This document shows positions 53,586 to 62,165 of a DNA stretch of 64,000 nt, one piece after another. Under the pieces are notes generated by a model. It made no database searches and was not told the DNA's origin. It saw only the letters and a list, made by a program, of their open reading frames with translations. The number at the start of each line of letters is the position of its first letter. Position 1 is the stretch's first letter. The DNA comes from Actinoplanes cyaneus (lineage in GTDB: Bacteria > Actinomycetota > Actinomycetes > Mycobacteriales > Micromonosporaceae): positions 1-64,000 of the forward strand of contig NZ_BOMH01000013.1 in the NCBI RefSeq assembly GCF_016862095.1, written 5' to 3'. The position numbers were made by a program, and so were the translations under genes.

Positions 53586-56500
53586 TCAGTGGTGCTTCTT
53601 CGGGGAGACGACGATCCCGCCGGTCGTCACGCGCGCGGCCCCCAAGGTCGGCACGTTGAAGACCGTCCTACCGGTCCGGGCGTCCCAGATGCGGACCGCC
53701 AGCCGGTCGGTCCCGTCGATCGCGGTGACCAGGAACCGGTAGGAGCCGCCACCGTTGACGGTCCCGCTGCCCGAATAGGTCGCCGTGTTGCCCAGGATCA
53801 GCGGCGCGGTCTGCGACGTCGACCGGAAGTCCAGGTCACCCGTCGCGAACCGGAGCCACGTGCTGCCGCCCGGGGAGCCGGCGTTGAACGCGAACTCCAC
53901 CGTCCCACCGGCGCGGATGCCGTCGAGGCAACCGGCCGGCGCGGTCAGGGTGCCGCTGCCGGCCGCCTGCCCGCCGCCCGCGACGTAGGTGACCACCCGC
54001 GGCACGGTCACGGTGGTGGCTGTCCCGTCGTCGTCGCGGACGGTCACGGCCGGCTGGAACACGCCGCCGGCCGAGTAGGTGTGCGTCACCACGCACCCGC
54101 CCGAGCGGACGGTGCCGGCCGAGGACGAGCCGTCACCCCACGAGGCCGCGCAGGTGAGGGAGTCGTTGGCGCCGCGATCCGCCACCGGGACGTCGACCCT
54201 GACCTCCTTGCCGGTCGGGGCCGGTCCGACCGGTGAGGAGGGCGCCGAGGCGTTCGGGCTGACGTTGCCCACTCTCAGCACCGCGGAGTCGCGGCTGCCA
54301 CCCGCGGCGAGCGTGATCGTGTAGGTCCCGTCGTCGGTGCAGGTCACCGTCGTGGCGGCGGCTTGCGCCTCGGCGAAGTCGCAGGTCGCACCGGCGTCCA
54401 CGTCGTCGCCGGCGGTCCACGACCAGGTGGGACGGTTGGCGGAGTTGGAGACCGTGCCGCCGACGGGGATGGCGCCGCCCTCGGCCCCGGAGATGTCGGC
54501 GCCCGCGTGGGTCACTGTCACCGGGTCCACGCTCTCCAGCGTCGGCACCACCGGCTCGATCCGGCCGGAGGCGTCGAACGTGAGCCGGTCGATCGTGGTC
54601 TCGCGGTGCGTGCCGTCCCCGCCGGGGATCGCGAACCGGTGGTACGCGACGTACCAGTCGTCGCTGCCCGGCAGGCGGACCACCGAGTGATGCCCGGTCC
54701 CGAGAATGCCCAGCGAGGCGTCCTTGGACAGGATCACCCCCACTCGGTCGCTCCACGGCCCGACCGGTGAGCTGCCGGTGGCGTACGCGACGCGGTAGTC
54801 GGCGCTGCGCGTGTCGTTCTCCGACCACATGAAGTAGTAGGTCCCGTTCCGTTTGATCACGAACGAGCCCTCGTTGTAGTTCGCCGGGTGGTACGTCCGC
54901 ACCAGCGCCGGGTCGAACGAGACCATGTCGTCGTTCAGCGGCACCTGGTACGAGTTGCCGTTGCCCCAGTACAGATAGGACTTCCCGTCGTCGTCGGTGA
55001 ACACCGCCGAATCGATCATCTGCCCGCTGTAGCTGCCGGCCGCGACCAGGGGTTTCCCGAGCGCGTCGGTGAACGGCCCGGCCGGGTTGTCGGCGACCGC
55101 CACCCCGAGCTGCTTGGCCGTGTTCCCACTGGCCGCCCCGCCGGAGAAGTAGAAGTAGTACTTCCCGTTCCGCTCGGCGACCGTCGGCGCCCACGCGCTG
55201 TTGTCCGCCCAGGAGACGTCCGGCCCGAGGTCGAGGATCACCCCGTGGTCGGTCCAGTGCACGAGATCCTTCGACGAGAACGCGTGGAACTGCGTGCCGG
55301 ACCAGCCCGCGAACCCGTCAGTCGTCGGATACATCCAGAACGTGTCGCCGAAGACGGTGATGTTCGGGTCGGCGTTGAGGCCCGGCAGCACCGGGCTCTT
55401 CATCACCAGCGCCGAGACGGTCCAGGTCCGCTTCACTCCATCCTTGCCGATCAGCTCGTACGTCACGGGGGCGCTGAAGTCACGGGGTGTCCCCGAGGCC
55501 GGGCTGATCGTCGCGCCCTCGGCGAGCGTGAACCGCGGCGCGAGCGCGGTCACGTCGGTGCCCTCCACGACCGGCAGCTTCACCGTTCCCGCCGTGCGGT
55601 CGATGATCGCGTCGACCTTGAGCTGCGGCACCGTCACGCCACCGAGCGCGGGCGGCGGTTCCTCGTACTTCGCGGAGATCCGGTCGTACTCGGCGCGGGT
55701 CACCGGCAGGACCGTGCCGTGCCGGGGCCGTGACGGCAGCGTGTACTTCGTCTCGGCGGTCCACTTGCCGGAGTTCAGATCGGTGGTGGAGAACGGCACG
55801 TAACCGCGGCCGCCGTACTCATCGATGAACAGATACCACTTGTCCTCGGTGTTGCTCTTGAAGATCAGTGGACCCTCGCCGCGTGACAGGGCCGGGGAGC
55901 CGATGCACTCGGAGACGAAGTCGTAGTCCAGGTCGAGGACGTCGGTGGACTTCTCCTCGATGATGTACTTGCTGCACGGCGACGACGAGCTGTTGTTCCG
56001 CTCGTCCTTGGTGAACCGGTAGTACTGCCCGTCGTGCTCGACCATCGTCGAGTCGATCACCGAGTAACCCGGGTCCTTCCACACCCTCGGCTCGCTGAAC
56101 GTGTAGAAGTCCCTGGTCGTCGCGTACATCATCTTGTTGTAGGTCGTCCCGGTGTGCCCGGTGTCCGTCTCGTCGTAGATCTTCGAGGCCCAGAACACGA
56201 CGTACGAGCCCAGCTCGCGGGAGTAGAAGGCCTCCGGCGCCCACGTGTTGCCGGCGGTGTCGGGGGAGACCTTCACGAGGCGCTGGTTCGTCCAGGTGAC
56301 CAGGTCGGTGGACTCCCACACCATGAGCGACTTGCTGCCGGAGCGCTGCGACGCGTCCCAGTCCCCGTTGCCGTAGATCTTGAGGTCGGTGGCGATCTGG
56401 TAGAACTTGTCGCCCTCGGGGGAGCGGATGATGAACGGGTCGCGCAGCCCCTGGGTGCCCAGCGTCGAGGTCAGCACCGGCTGCCCCTTGTTGATCTCGC

Positions 56501-57881
56501 GCCAGCTCAGCGGATCGTTGCCGTTGCTGAGCGCGTGGTAGATCTGCTCGCCGTTCGCGTAACCCTCACCGGTGAAGTAGCTGAACAGGTACCCCTGATA
56601 GGGCTCCTGAGCAGGCAACTCGGGCACCTTTGCGGTGAAGGCTCGCGTCGCGGTCGCGCTGCCCTTCGTCACGGTCGCGGTCAGCGTCACCGTGGTCGTG
56701 CCGGCGCCGTGCGCGGGACGGTGCACCTCGCCGGACGCGCTGATCACGGCCGGGTCACCGCTGCTCCAGGACACCGTCGTGCCACCGGACGCGCTGCTGG
56801 GCAGGGCCAGATTTCCGCGTACGTCGTCAAGGTTGTTGATCTGCAGGGTCTTTGCCGCGGCCTCGGCTGCTGCCGCGTCGTCGAGCTCGGCCCGGACGGT
56901 GATCGCGAAGTCCTTCGTGGCCTGGACGGTCCCGCGCCGGATCGTCGCGGTGAGCGTGGCCTGCGCGTCGGGCCGGCCGGCCGGCGGGCGGGTGATCCGG
57001 CCGGCGGCGGTGATCACCGAGGGGTCGCTGCTCGACCAGGTCAGCTTCGAGCCGTTCGCGGCGGTCGCCGGCAGGCTCAGGTTCGCCGTCAGCGCGGTGG
57101 TGCCGCCCAGGTCGAGCGCCTGCCGGTCGGCCGCGACGGCGCTCTCGTTCACCGGCGTGGCCAGGGTGTTCACCTCGTCGGCGGCGAGCGCGCGGTCGTA
57201 GACCCGGATGTCGCGCATGCCGCCCTTGAGGTACCTGTCACCGGTGTAGAGCGAGCGGCCGAAGTAGTTCGCGCGGGTCGTGCCGCTCCCGATCGCGCTC
57301 GGGAGGATGCTGATCGCGGTGTTCGTGGCGACCACGACGCCGTCCTCGTAGAGCGTCCCGGTCGTCCCGCTCTGGGTGTAGGCGATGTGTTTCCAGGCGT
57401 TCCGGGTCAGGTTGTAGCCGGTGGCCGGCCGGGTGTTCTGCTCGCCGCTCCAGTTGCTCAGCGAGATCGCGGCGCGGAAGCTGTCGCCGGTCGCGAAGAG
57501 ATAGCCGTTGCCGTAACCGGTCGACGCATCGGTGTTGCCGAATCCGTAGAGGAAGTACGGCGTCGCCTGTGCACTGTCGATCTTCACGTCGAACGCGACG
57601 GTGACAGCGTCCAGATCGGCCAGTAGATCGTCCGGGGCCTTCACGTAGGTGCTGGTCCCGTTGAAGGTCAGTCCTGTCCCGCCGGTCCAGCCGGCGCCCG
57701 TGACGGTGCCATCGCGGCCGTGGCCGGAGGCGTCGGTGGCAACCGCGCCGGACGTCTCGTCCAGCTTGTACCGGAGCAGGAGACCGTCGTCGACGGCCGC
57801 CGCGGCGGGTGAGGTGATGGTGAGTGTGGCGGTGAGGAGGGAGGCCACTGCCAGGAGCGTTAACAATTTAGACCGAGGCAT
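53586..57881 (-). CDS. Secreted protein with LamG and two GH43 domains
   Basis: The 1431-residue protein has a signal peptide (residues 1-28) and a LamG/concanavalin domain (about 35-225). Two Ig-like spacers (ITRPPAGRPDAQATLTATI and EVHRPAHGAGTTTVTLTA types) follow. The first GH43 domain is at about 430-730 (GLRDPFIIRSPEGDKFYQIATD) and the second at about 800-1135 (LNADPNITVFGDTFWMYPT and KDLVHWTDHG). Last come PKD-like domains and a C-terminal beta domain. The GH43 five-blade propellers carry Asp/Asp/Glu catalysis and act on arabinan, arabinoxylan or galactan. It follows the GH30 gene's upstream region in the same direction and fits arabinogalactan or arabinoxylan breakdown. Confidence 0.9.
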   Translation of the reverse strand: MPRSKLLTLLAVASLLTATLTITSPAAAAVDDGLLLRYKLDETSGAVATDASGHGRDGTVTGAGWTGGTGLTFNGTSTYVKAPDDLLADLDAVTVAFDVKIDSAQATPYFLYGFGNTDASTGYGNGYLFATGDSFRAAISLSNWSGEQNTRPATGYNLTRNAWKHIAYTQSGTTGTLYEDGVVVATNTAISILPSAIGSGTTRANYFGRSLYTGDRYLKGGMRDIRVYDRALAADEVNTLATPVNESAVAADRQALDLGGTTALTANLSLPATAANGSKLTWSSSDPSVITAAGRITRPPAGRPDAQATLTATIRRGTVQATKDFAITVRAELDDAAAAEAAAKTLQINNLDDVRGNLALPSSASGGTTVSWSSGDPAVISASGEVHRPAHGAGTTTVTLTATVTKGSATATRAFTAKVPELPAQEPYQGYLFSYFTGEGYANGEQIYHALSNGNDPLSWREINKGQPVLTSTLGTQGLRDPFIIRSPEGDKFYQIATDLKIYGNGDWDASQRSGSKSLMVWESTDLVTWTNQRLVKVSPDTAGNTWAPEAFYSRELGSYVVFWASKIYDETDTGHTGTTYNKMMYATTRDFYTFSEPRVWKDPGYSVIDSTMVEHDGQYYRFTKDERNNSSSSPCSKYIIEEKSTDVLDLDYDFVSECIGSPALSRGEGPLIFKSNTEDKWYLFIDEYGGRGYVPFSTTDLNSGKWTAETKYTLPSRPRHGTVLPVTRAEYDRISAKYEEPPPALGGVTVPQLKVDAIIDRTAGTVKLPVVEGTDVTALAPRFTLAEGATISPASGTPRDFSAPVTYELIGKDGVKRTWTVSALVMKSPVLPGLNADPNITVFGDTFWMYPTTDGFAGWSGTQFHAFSSKDLVHWTDHGVILDLGPDVSWADNSAWAPTVAERNGKYYFYFSGGAASGNTAKQLGVAVADNPAGPFTDALGKPLVAAGSYSGQMIDSAVFTDDDGKSYLYWGNGNSYQVPLNDDMVSFDPALVRTYHPANYNEGSFVIKRNGTYYFMWSENDTRSADYRVAYATGSSPVGPWSDRVGVILSKDASLGILGTGHHSVVRLPGSDDWYVAYHRFAIPGGDGTHRETTIDRLTFDASGRIEPVVPTLESVDPVTVTHAGADISGAEGGAIPVGGTVSNSANRPTWSWTAGDDVDAGATCDFAEAQAAATTVTCTDDGTYTITLAAGGSRDSAVLRVGNVSPNASAPSSPVGPAPTGKEVRVDVPVADRGANDSLTCAASWGDGSSSAGTVRSGGCVVTHTYSAGGVFQPAVTVRDDDGTATTVTVPRVVTYVAGGGQAAGSGTLTAPAGCLDGIRAGGTVEFAFNAGSPGGSTWLRFATGDLDFRSTSQTAPLILGNTATYSGSGTVNGGGSYRFLVTAIDGTDRLAVRIWDARTGRTVFNVPTLGAARVTTGGIVVSPKKHH
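57855..57865 (-). promoter_or_regulatory. Second operator-like copy inside codons 6-9 of the GH43 gene
   Basis: TGTTAACGCTC read on the minus strand repeats exactly the 11-bp sequence at 57919-57929 on the plus strand, forming an inverted pair across the start codon. Confidence 0.45.
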
Positions 57882-57914
57882 GATCTTCCTTGCTGACGTG
57901 TCTTCGGTGTTGCC

Positions 57915-57932
57915 TGAGTGTTAACGCTCACA
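57915..57932. promoter_or_regulatory. LacI-type operator upstream of the GH43 gene
   Basis: TGAGTGTTAACGCTCA (57915-57930) is a 16-bp palindrome with one mismatched pair. Shifted by four bases, TGTTAACGCTCACA resembles LacI-family sites with a central CG. It lies 34 bp before the start codon. Confidence 0.6.
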
Positions 57933-57973
57933 AACACCGAGTCAAGATCCTCGATGGAACTGATCGGAGGTGC

Positions 57974-59950
57974 TCAGGCGGGCGGGGTGCGGGCGCCCGC
58001 GGCGGCCAGCTTGTGCAGCAGGTCGGCGGCGGTGAACGGCTTCTCGATGAACGTGATGTCGCTCCCCAGCACGTGGGTGCTGCCGAGCAGCCCGTTGCTG
58101 TAACCGGACATGTAGATCACCGGCAGGCCGGGCTGACGTCCGGTGAGCAGCTCGGCGAGGCGCGGGCCGGACATCTCCGGCATGATCACGTCGGTCAGCA
58201 GCAGGTCGCAGCCGTGCTCGTCGTACTTGGCCAGTGCCTCCCGGCCGTTGTTCGCGATCACCGCGTGGTAGTCGTTGTCGGTCAGGATCCGGGTGATGAT
58301 CCGCGCCAGCGCGACCTCGTCCTCGACGACCAGCACGGTCCGGCCGTCACCGCGCGGTGGCGGGGCCGTGCGATCCTGTCCCGCGGGCGCGTCCACCGGG
58401 GCGTCGACCAGGGGCAGGTAGATCCGGAAGGTGGTGCCGACGCCCGGCTCCGAGTAGACGTTCACGCTGCCGCCGGCCTCGGTGACGATGCCGTACACCG
58501 TGGCCAGGCCCAGCCCGGTGCCCTTGCCGCGCGGCTTGGTGGTGAAGAACGGCTCGAAGATGCGCTCGGCCACCTCGGGCGGCATGCCCTCGCCGGTGTC
58601 GCTGATCTCCAGCTTGGCGTACCGGCCGGCCGGCAGCGGCGGCTGCATGTTGAGCTCGTCGCCGTCCAGATCCGTGACGCTCGCCTCGAGGACCAGCGTG
58701 CCACCGTCCGGCATGGCGTCGCGGGCGTTGATCGCCAGGTTCAGCAGCACCTGCTGGAGCTGGCCCGGGTCGGCGTGCACGGTCAGCGGCGTCGCCGACG
58801 GCACCACGACCAGGCGGATGTGCTCGCCGATGGTCCGTTCCAGCATCGCCTCGATCTCGGCGAGGGCTTCGCCGAGCCCGACGTTGCGCGGCTGGATGGC
58901 GTCCCCGCGGGTGAAGGTGAGCAACTGCCGGGTGAGGTTGGTGGCCCGCTCGACGGCGGTGCGGGCCTGGATCAGGTCGGCCTGCACCCCGGGCCGGTCA
59001 GCGGTCTCCTCGATGGCGAAGTCGGTGTAGTTCGCGATGATCGCCAGGATGTTGTTGAAGTCGTGCGCCACCCCGCCGGCGAGGTTGCCCAGACTCTCCA
59101 TCCGCTGCGCCTGCTGGGTGCGCTCGGCCACGGCGCGCTGCCGCTCGGCGTGCTCCTTGGCCGCGGTGATGTCCCGGGCGACCGCCGAGATGCCGGTGAG
59201 CGTGCCGGCGTGGTTGCGAATCGGGGTCACCACCGCCGAGATGTCGATCGGGGTGCCGTCGCGCCGGGTGCGCCGGGCCTCGTACCGGATGCTGCGCGCC
59301 CCGTCCCGGAGCTCGGCCAGCGTCGTGGACTGTTCACCGGCGCCGGGCTGGTCGGCCAGCACGGTGGCCGGCCGGCCCAGAGCCTCCGCGGTGGTGTAGC
59401 CGAAGAGCCGCTCGGCGCCACCGTTCCATGCCGTGATGATGCCGTCCGGGGTGAGCCCGATGATCGCGTCGTCGCTGTGCTCGACCACGGTGGCCAGGGT
59501 CGCCCGATGCGCCTCGGCCACGTCCCGGGCGGCCCGCTCCCGCGCGCCCGCCTCGTCCAGCCGGTGCCGGCTCCACGGGTCGACGTAGATCGCACCCTTG
59601 CTGAGCAGCACGCCGTACCCGCGGCGCAGCGTCCAGTAGAAGCAGGCCACGGCGGCGGTGACGGTGTCCCAGACCGCGGAGACCCAGAACCAGCCGCCGG
59701 AGACGGCGTGCCGCGCCGGATGCCCGGCCCCGTGGATCGCCGCCAGCAGCGAGGCGAACGCGTGCAGCCCGTGCCCGACCGAGCAGCTGAAGAAGATCAG
59801 CGCGGTGGCGGTGGCCAGCTTGTTGCTCCGCAGTTGCCCGGCCCGGCTGACGGGCACCACGATGGCCACCGTGATCGCCGCATAGGTGACCATGATGACG
59901 AGATTGGCGAGCAGGAACATCTGGTCCGGCACGCTCGTCTGATCGGCCAC
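57974..59950 (-). CDS. Membrane hybrid histidine kinase (PAS-HisKA-ATPase-receiver)
   Basis: The 658-residue protein has three or four membrane helices (within residues 12-110), a PAS domain (about 150-265, DAIIGLTPDGIITAWNGGAERLFGY), a HisKA with His296 in GGVAHDFNNIL, an ATP-binding domain (NLAINARDAMP, DTGEGMP, GTGLGLATVYGI) and a C-terminal receiver with phospho-acceptor Asp587 in LLLTDVIMPEMSG. The histidine-kinase class is that of the NtrB/PAS-type sensor. No output regulator is adjacent. The gene is divergent from the GH10 xylanase and shares the CebR-like box in the intergenic region. Confidence 0.92.
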   Translation of the reverse strand: MADQTSVPDQMFLLANLVIMVTYAAITVAIVVPVSRAGQLRSNKLATATALIFFSCSVGHGLHAFASLLAAIHGAGHPARHAVSGGWFWVSAVWDTVTAAVACFYWTLRRGYGVLLSKGAIYVDPWSRHRLDEAGARERAARDVAEAHRATLATVVEHSDDAIIGLTPDGIITAWNGGAERLFGYTTAEALGRPATVLADQPGAGEQSTTLAELRDGARSIRYEARRTRRDGTPIDISAVVTPIRNHAGTLTGISAVARDITAAKEHAERQRAVAERTQQAQRMESLGNLAGGVAHDFNNILAIIANYTDFAIEETADRPGVQADLIQARTAVERATNLTRQLLTFTRGDAIQPRNVGLGEALAEIEAMLERTIGEHIRLVVVPSATPLTVHADPGQLQQVLLNLAINARDAMPDGGTLVLEASVTDLDGDELNMQPPLPAGRYAKLEISDTGEGMPPEVAERIFEPFFTTKPRGKGTGLGLATVYGIVTEAGGSVNVYSEPGVGTTFRIYLPLVDAPVDAPAGQDRTAPPPRGDGRTVLVVEDEVALARIITRILTDNDYHAVIANNGREALAKYDEHGCDLLLTDVIMPEMSGPRLAELLTGRQPGLPVIYMSGYSNGLLGSTHVLGSDITFIEKPFTAADLLHKLAAAGARTPPA

Positions 59951-59999
59951 GCCTCACAAGATCTAAGAACCTTGCAATGTCTTCGTCACAGGATTGTAA

Positions 60000-60013
60000 T
60001 GGGAGCGCTCCCA
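60000..60013. promoter_or_regulatory. CebR/CelR-type operator
   Basis: TGGGAGCGCTCCCA is a perfect 14-bp palindrome identical to the established binding site of the LacI-family cellulose-utilisation repressors CelR (Thermobifida) and CebR (Streptomyces). It lies 52 bp upstream of the GH10 start and 49 bp from the divergent kinase start. Confidence 0.85.
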
Positions 60014-60065
60014 TGTAACGATGACGGTCACTGCCTACGTTTCCGCCTCGTCGAAGGGAACGCAG

Positions 60066-62012
60066 ATGCGCGCACTCGCCCGGCTGGCCCTCGCCACGCT
60101 CGTGGTCGCGGCCCCGCTCACCGCCGTCGTGGCCGCCCGCGCGGCTGACGATCCCGTCCCCGTCACCGTTCTGACCAGCGACTTCGAGGACGATACGGTG
60201 CAGGGCTGGACCGGCCGCTCGGCCGAGAGCCTGGCGGTCAGCGCCACCGTGGCGCACGGCGGCACGCACAGTCTCGCGGTCACCGGCCGTACCGCCGCCT
60301 GGAACGGCCCCTCGCTGAGTGTGCTCGGCACGTTCGAGAAGGGCACCGCGTACACGATCTCCGCGTGGGTGCGCCTCGCCGAGGGGGCGGACAACGCCCG
60401 GCTCAGCGTCGAGCGCCGCACGGACGGGACCGCGACCTACGAGACCGTGGTCGGTGACACCGCCGTCGATGCCGGCCGCTGGGTCCAGTTGACCGGGCAC
60501 TACACGCTCGCCGCCGACGTCGACTTCCTCGCCGTCTACGTCGAGACGGCAGCCACCACCGGCGGGGTCTACCTCGACGACGTGACCGCGAGCTACGTGC
60601 CCGCGCTGCCGATCCAGGCCGGCATCCCGTCGGTCAAGGACGTGGTGACCGAGTTCCCGGTCGGCGCGGCCATCACCGGCGCCGAGATCACCACCGTGCA
60701 CGGCGACCTGCTCGCCAAGCACTTCAGCTCGGTCACGCCGGGCAACGCCCTGAAGTGGGACGCGACCGAGCCGGCCGAGAACTCGTTCACCTACGCGCAG
60801 GCCGATCCGCTGATCGCATTTGCCGAGGCACACGCCATGGCGGTACGCGGGCACACCCTGGTCTGGCACAACCAGACGCCGGCCTGGGTCTTCCAGGACG
60901 CGAACGGCGCCACGATGACCGCGACCGCCGAGAACAAGGCGCTGCTGCTGGCGCGGCTGGAGAACCACATCCGGAACGTGGCGGCCCACTACGGCGACAC
61001 GATCGGCACCTGGGACGTGGCCAACGAGGTGATCGACGAGTCGCAGTCCGACGGCCTGCGCCGCAGCAGCTGGTACACCATCACCGGGCTGGACTATCTC
61101 CGTACCGCCTTCCGGGTGGCCCGCGAGGTCGCGCCGCACGCCACGCTCTGCATCAACGACTACAACACCAATGTGGCCACCAAGCGTGACGCACTGTTCA
61201 ACCTGGTCGTGAAGCTCAAGGGCGAGGGTGTGCCGATCGACTGCGTCGGCCACCAGATGCACGTCAACGTCAACTGGCCGTCGATCGCGGACACCGAGGC
61301 GATGCTGAGGAAGTTCGAGGGCATCGGCGTCGAGCAGCAGATCACCGAGATGGACGTCAGCATCTACACCGGCAGCGGGGAGTCGTTCCCGGCCCCGCCG
61401 GCCGATCGGCTGCTCGCCCAGGCGTACGTCTACCGCGACATGTTCGCGCTGTTCCGCAGGTACCGGGCGGATCTCACCTCGGTGACCCTGTGGGGGCTCG
61501 CCGACGACAACACCTGGCTGGACACGTACCCGGTGGCCCGCAAGGACGCGCCGTTGCTCTTCGACACCCGGTTGCAGGCGAAGTCGGCGTACTGGGGAGT
61601 CGTCGACCCGTCCAAGATCGGCCCTTCCGCGTCGCCTTCCGTCTCGCCGAGTGTCCCGGCAAGCGTCTCGCCGAGTGTCTCGGCGAGCGCCGGCGGTTGT
61701 GCGGTCACCTATCGCGTCACGGGCAGCTGGACGGGCGGTTTCCAGGGCGAGGTCAAGATCGCCAATTCGGGTACGGCCGTGATCAGCGGCTGGAAGCTCG
61801 GCTGGCAGTTCACCGGCGGCCAGACGATCGCGCAGCTCTGGAACGGCTCGGTGACCCAGTCGGGCGGCGCGGTGACGGTGACGAACGCGGCCTGGAACAG
61901 TGCGATCCCGGCCGGTGGCGCGACCTCGATCGGCTTCCTCGGCTCGTGGACCGGCGGCAACCCGGCGCCTGCCGCCTTCACCGTGAACGGAACCACCTGC
62001 ACCGTCCTCTGA
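60066..62012 (+). CDS. Secreted GH10 endo-beta-1,4-xylanase with two carbohydrate-binding modules
   Basis: The 648-residue protein has a signal peptide (residues 1-27), an N-terminal CBM4/9-type domain (about 33-178, SDFEDDTVQGWTGR ... VYLDDVTASYVP) and a GH10 domain (about 185-530) with acid/base Glu321 in WDVANEV and nucleophile Glu428 in ITEMD. A Ser/Pro linker and C-terminal CBM2 (about 562-648, AVTYRVTGSWTGGFQGEV) follow. It cuts xylan backbones. ATG 60066 follows AAGGGA; an upstream ATG (60021) lies near the operator. Confidence 0.96.
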   Translation: MRALARLALATLVVAAPLTAVVAARAADDPVPVTVLTSDFEDDTVQGWTGRSAESLAVSATVAHGGTHSLAVTGRTAAWNGPSLSVLGTFEKGTAYTISAWVRLAEGADNARLSVERRTDGTATYETVVGDTAVDAGRWVQLTGHYTLAADVDFLAVYVETAATTGGVYLDDVTASYVPALPIQAGIPSVKDVVTEFPVGAAITGAEITTVHGDLLAKHFSSVTPGNALKWDATEPAENSFTYAQADPLIAFAEAHAMAVRGHTLVWHNQTPAWVFQDANGATMTATAENKALLLARLENHIRNVAAHYGDTIGTWDVANEVIDESQSDGLRRSSWYTITGLDYLRTAFRVAREVAPHATLCINDYNTNVATKRDALFNLVVKLKGEGVPIDCVGHQMHVNVNWPSIADTEAMLRKFEGIGVEQQITEMDVSIYTGSGESFPAPPADRLLAQAYVYRDMFALFRRYRADLTSVTLWGLADDNTWLDTYPVARKDAPLLFDTRLQAKSAYWGVVDPSKIGPSASPSVSPSVPASVSPSVSASAGGCAVTYRVTGSWTGGFQGEVKIANSGTAVISGWKLGWQFTGGQTIAQLWNGSVTQSGGAVTVTNAAWNSAIPAGGATSIGFLGSWTGGNPAPAAFTVNGTTCTVL

Positions 62013-62025
62013 GCGGATCGGAGGG

Positions 62026-62042
62026 CTCCGGAAGTTTCGGAG
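62026..62042. promoter_or_regulatory. Upstream BxlR-like site before the GH115 gene
   Basis: CTCCGGAAGTTTCGGAG is a 17-bp palindrome broken at one pair, with a GAAGTTTC core. It lies about 31 bp upstream of the -35 box at 62073. Confidence 0.6.
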
Positions 62043-62072
62043 CATGCTGAAACTTGACTGCCTGTTCAACGG

Positions 62073-62100
62073 TTGACGCTTATAGATGAAAGGCTATACG
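62073..62100 (+). promoter_or_regulatory. Promoter of the GH115 gene
   Basis: TTGACG (62073-62078) and TATACG (62095-62100) are separated by 16 bp, a good sigma-70/HrdB-type promoter, about 66 bp before the start codon. Confidence 0.65.
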
Positions 62101-62125
62101 TTACCGGGACGCGATCAGCATGTTT

Positions 62126-62138
62126 CCGAAAGTTTCGG
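62126..62138. promoter_or_regulatory. Operator between promoter and start of the GH115 gene
   Basis: CCGAAA-G-TTTCGG is a perfect palindrome containing CGAAAnTTTCG, the type of site bound by the LacI-family xylan regulator BxlR of Streptomyces. It lies 26 bp downstream of the -10 box, so bound repressor would block transcription. Confidence 0.65.
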
Positions 62139-62165
62139 AGCGCTTTCTCCCACCGGAGGCGTCCC

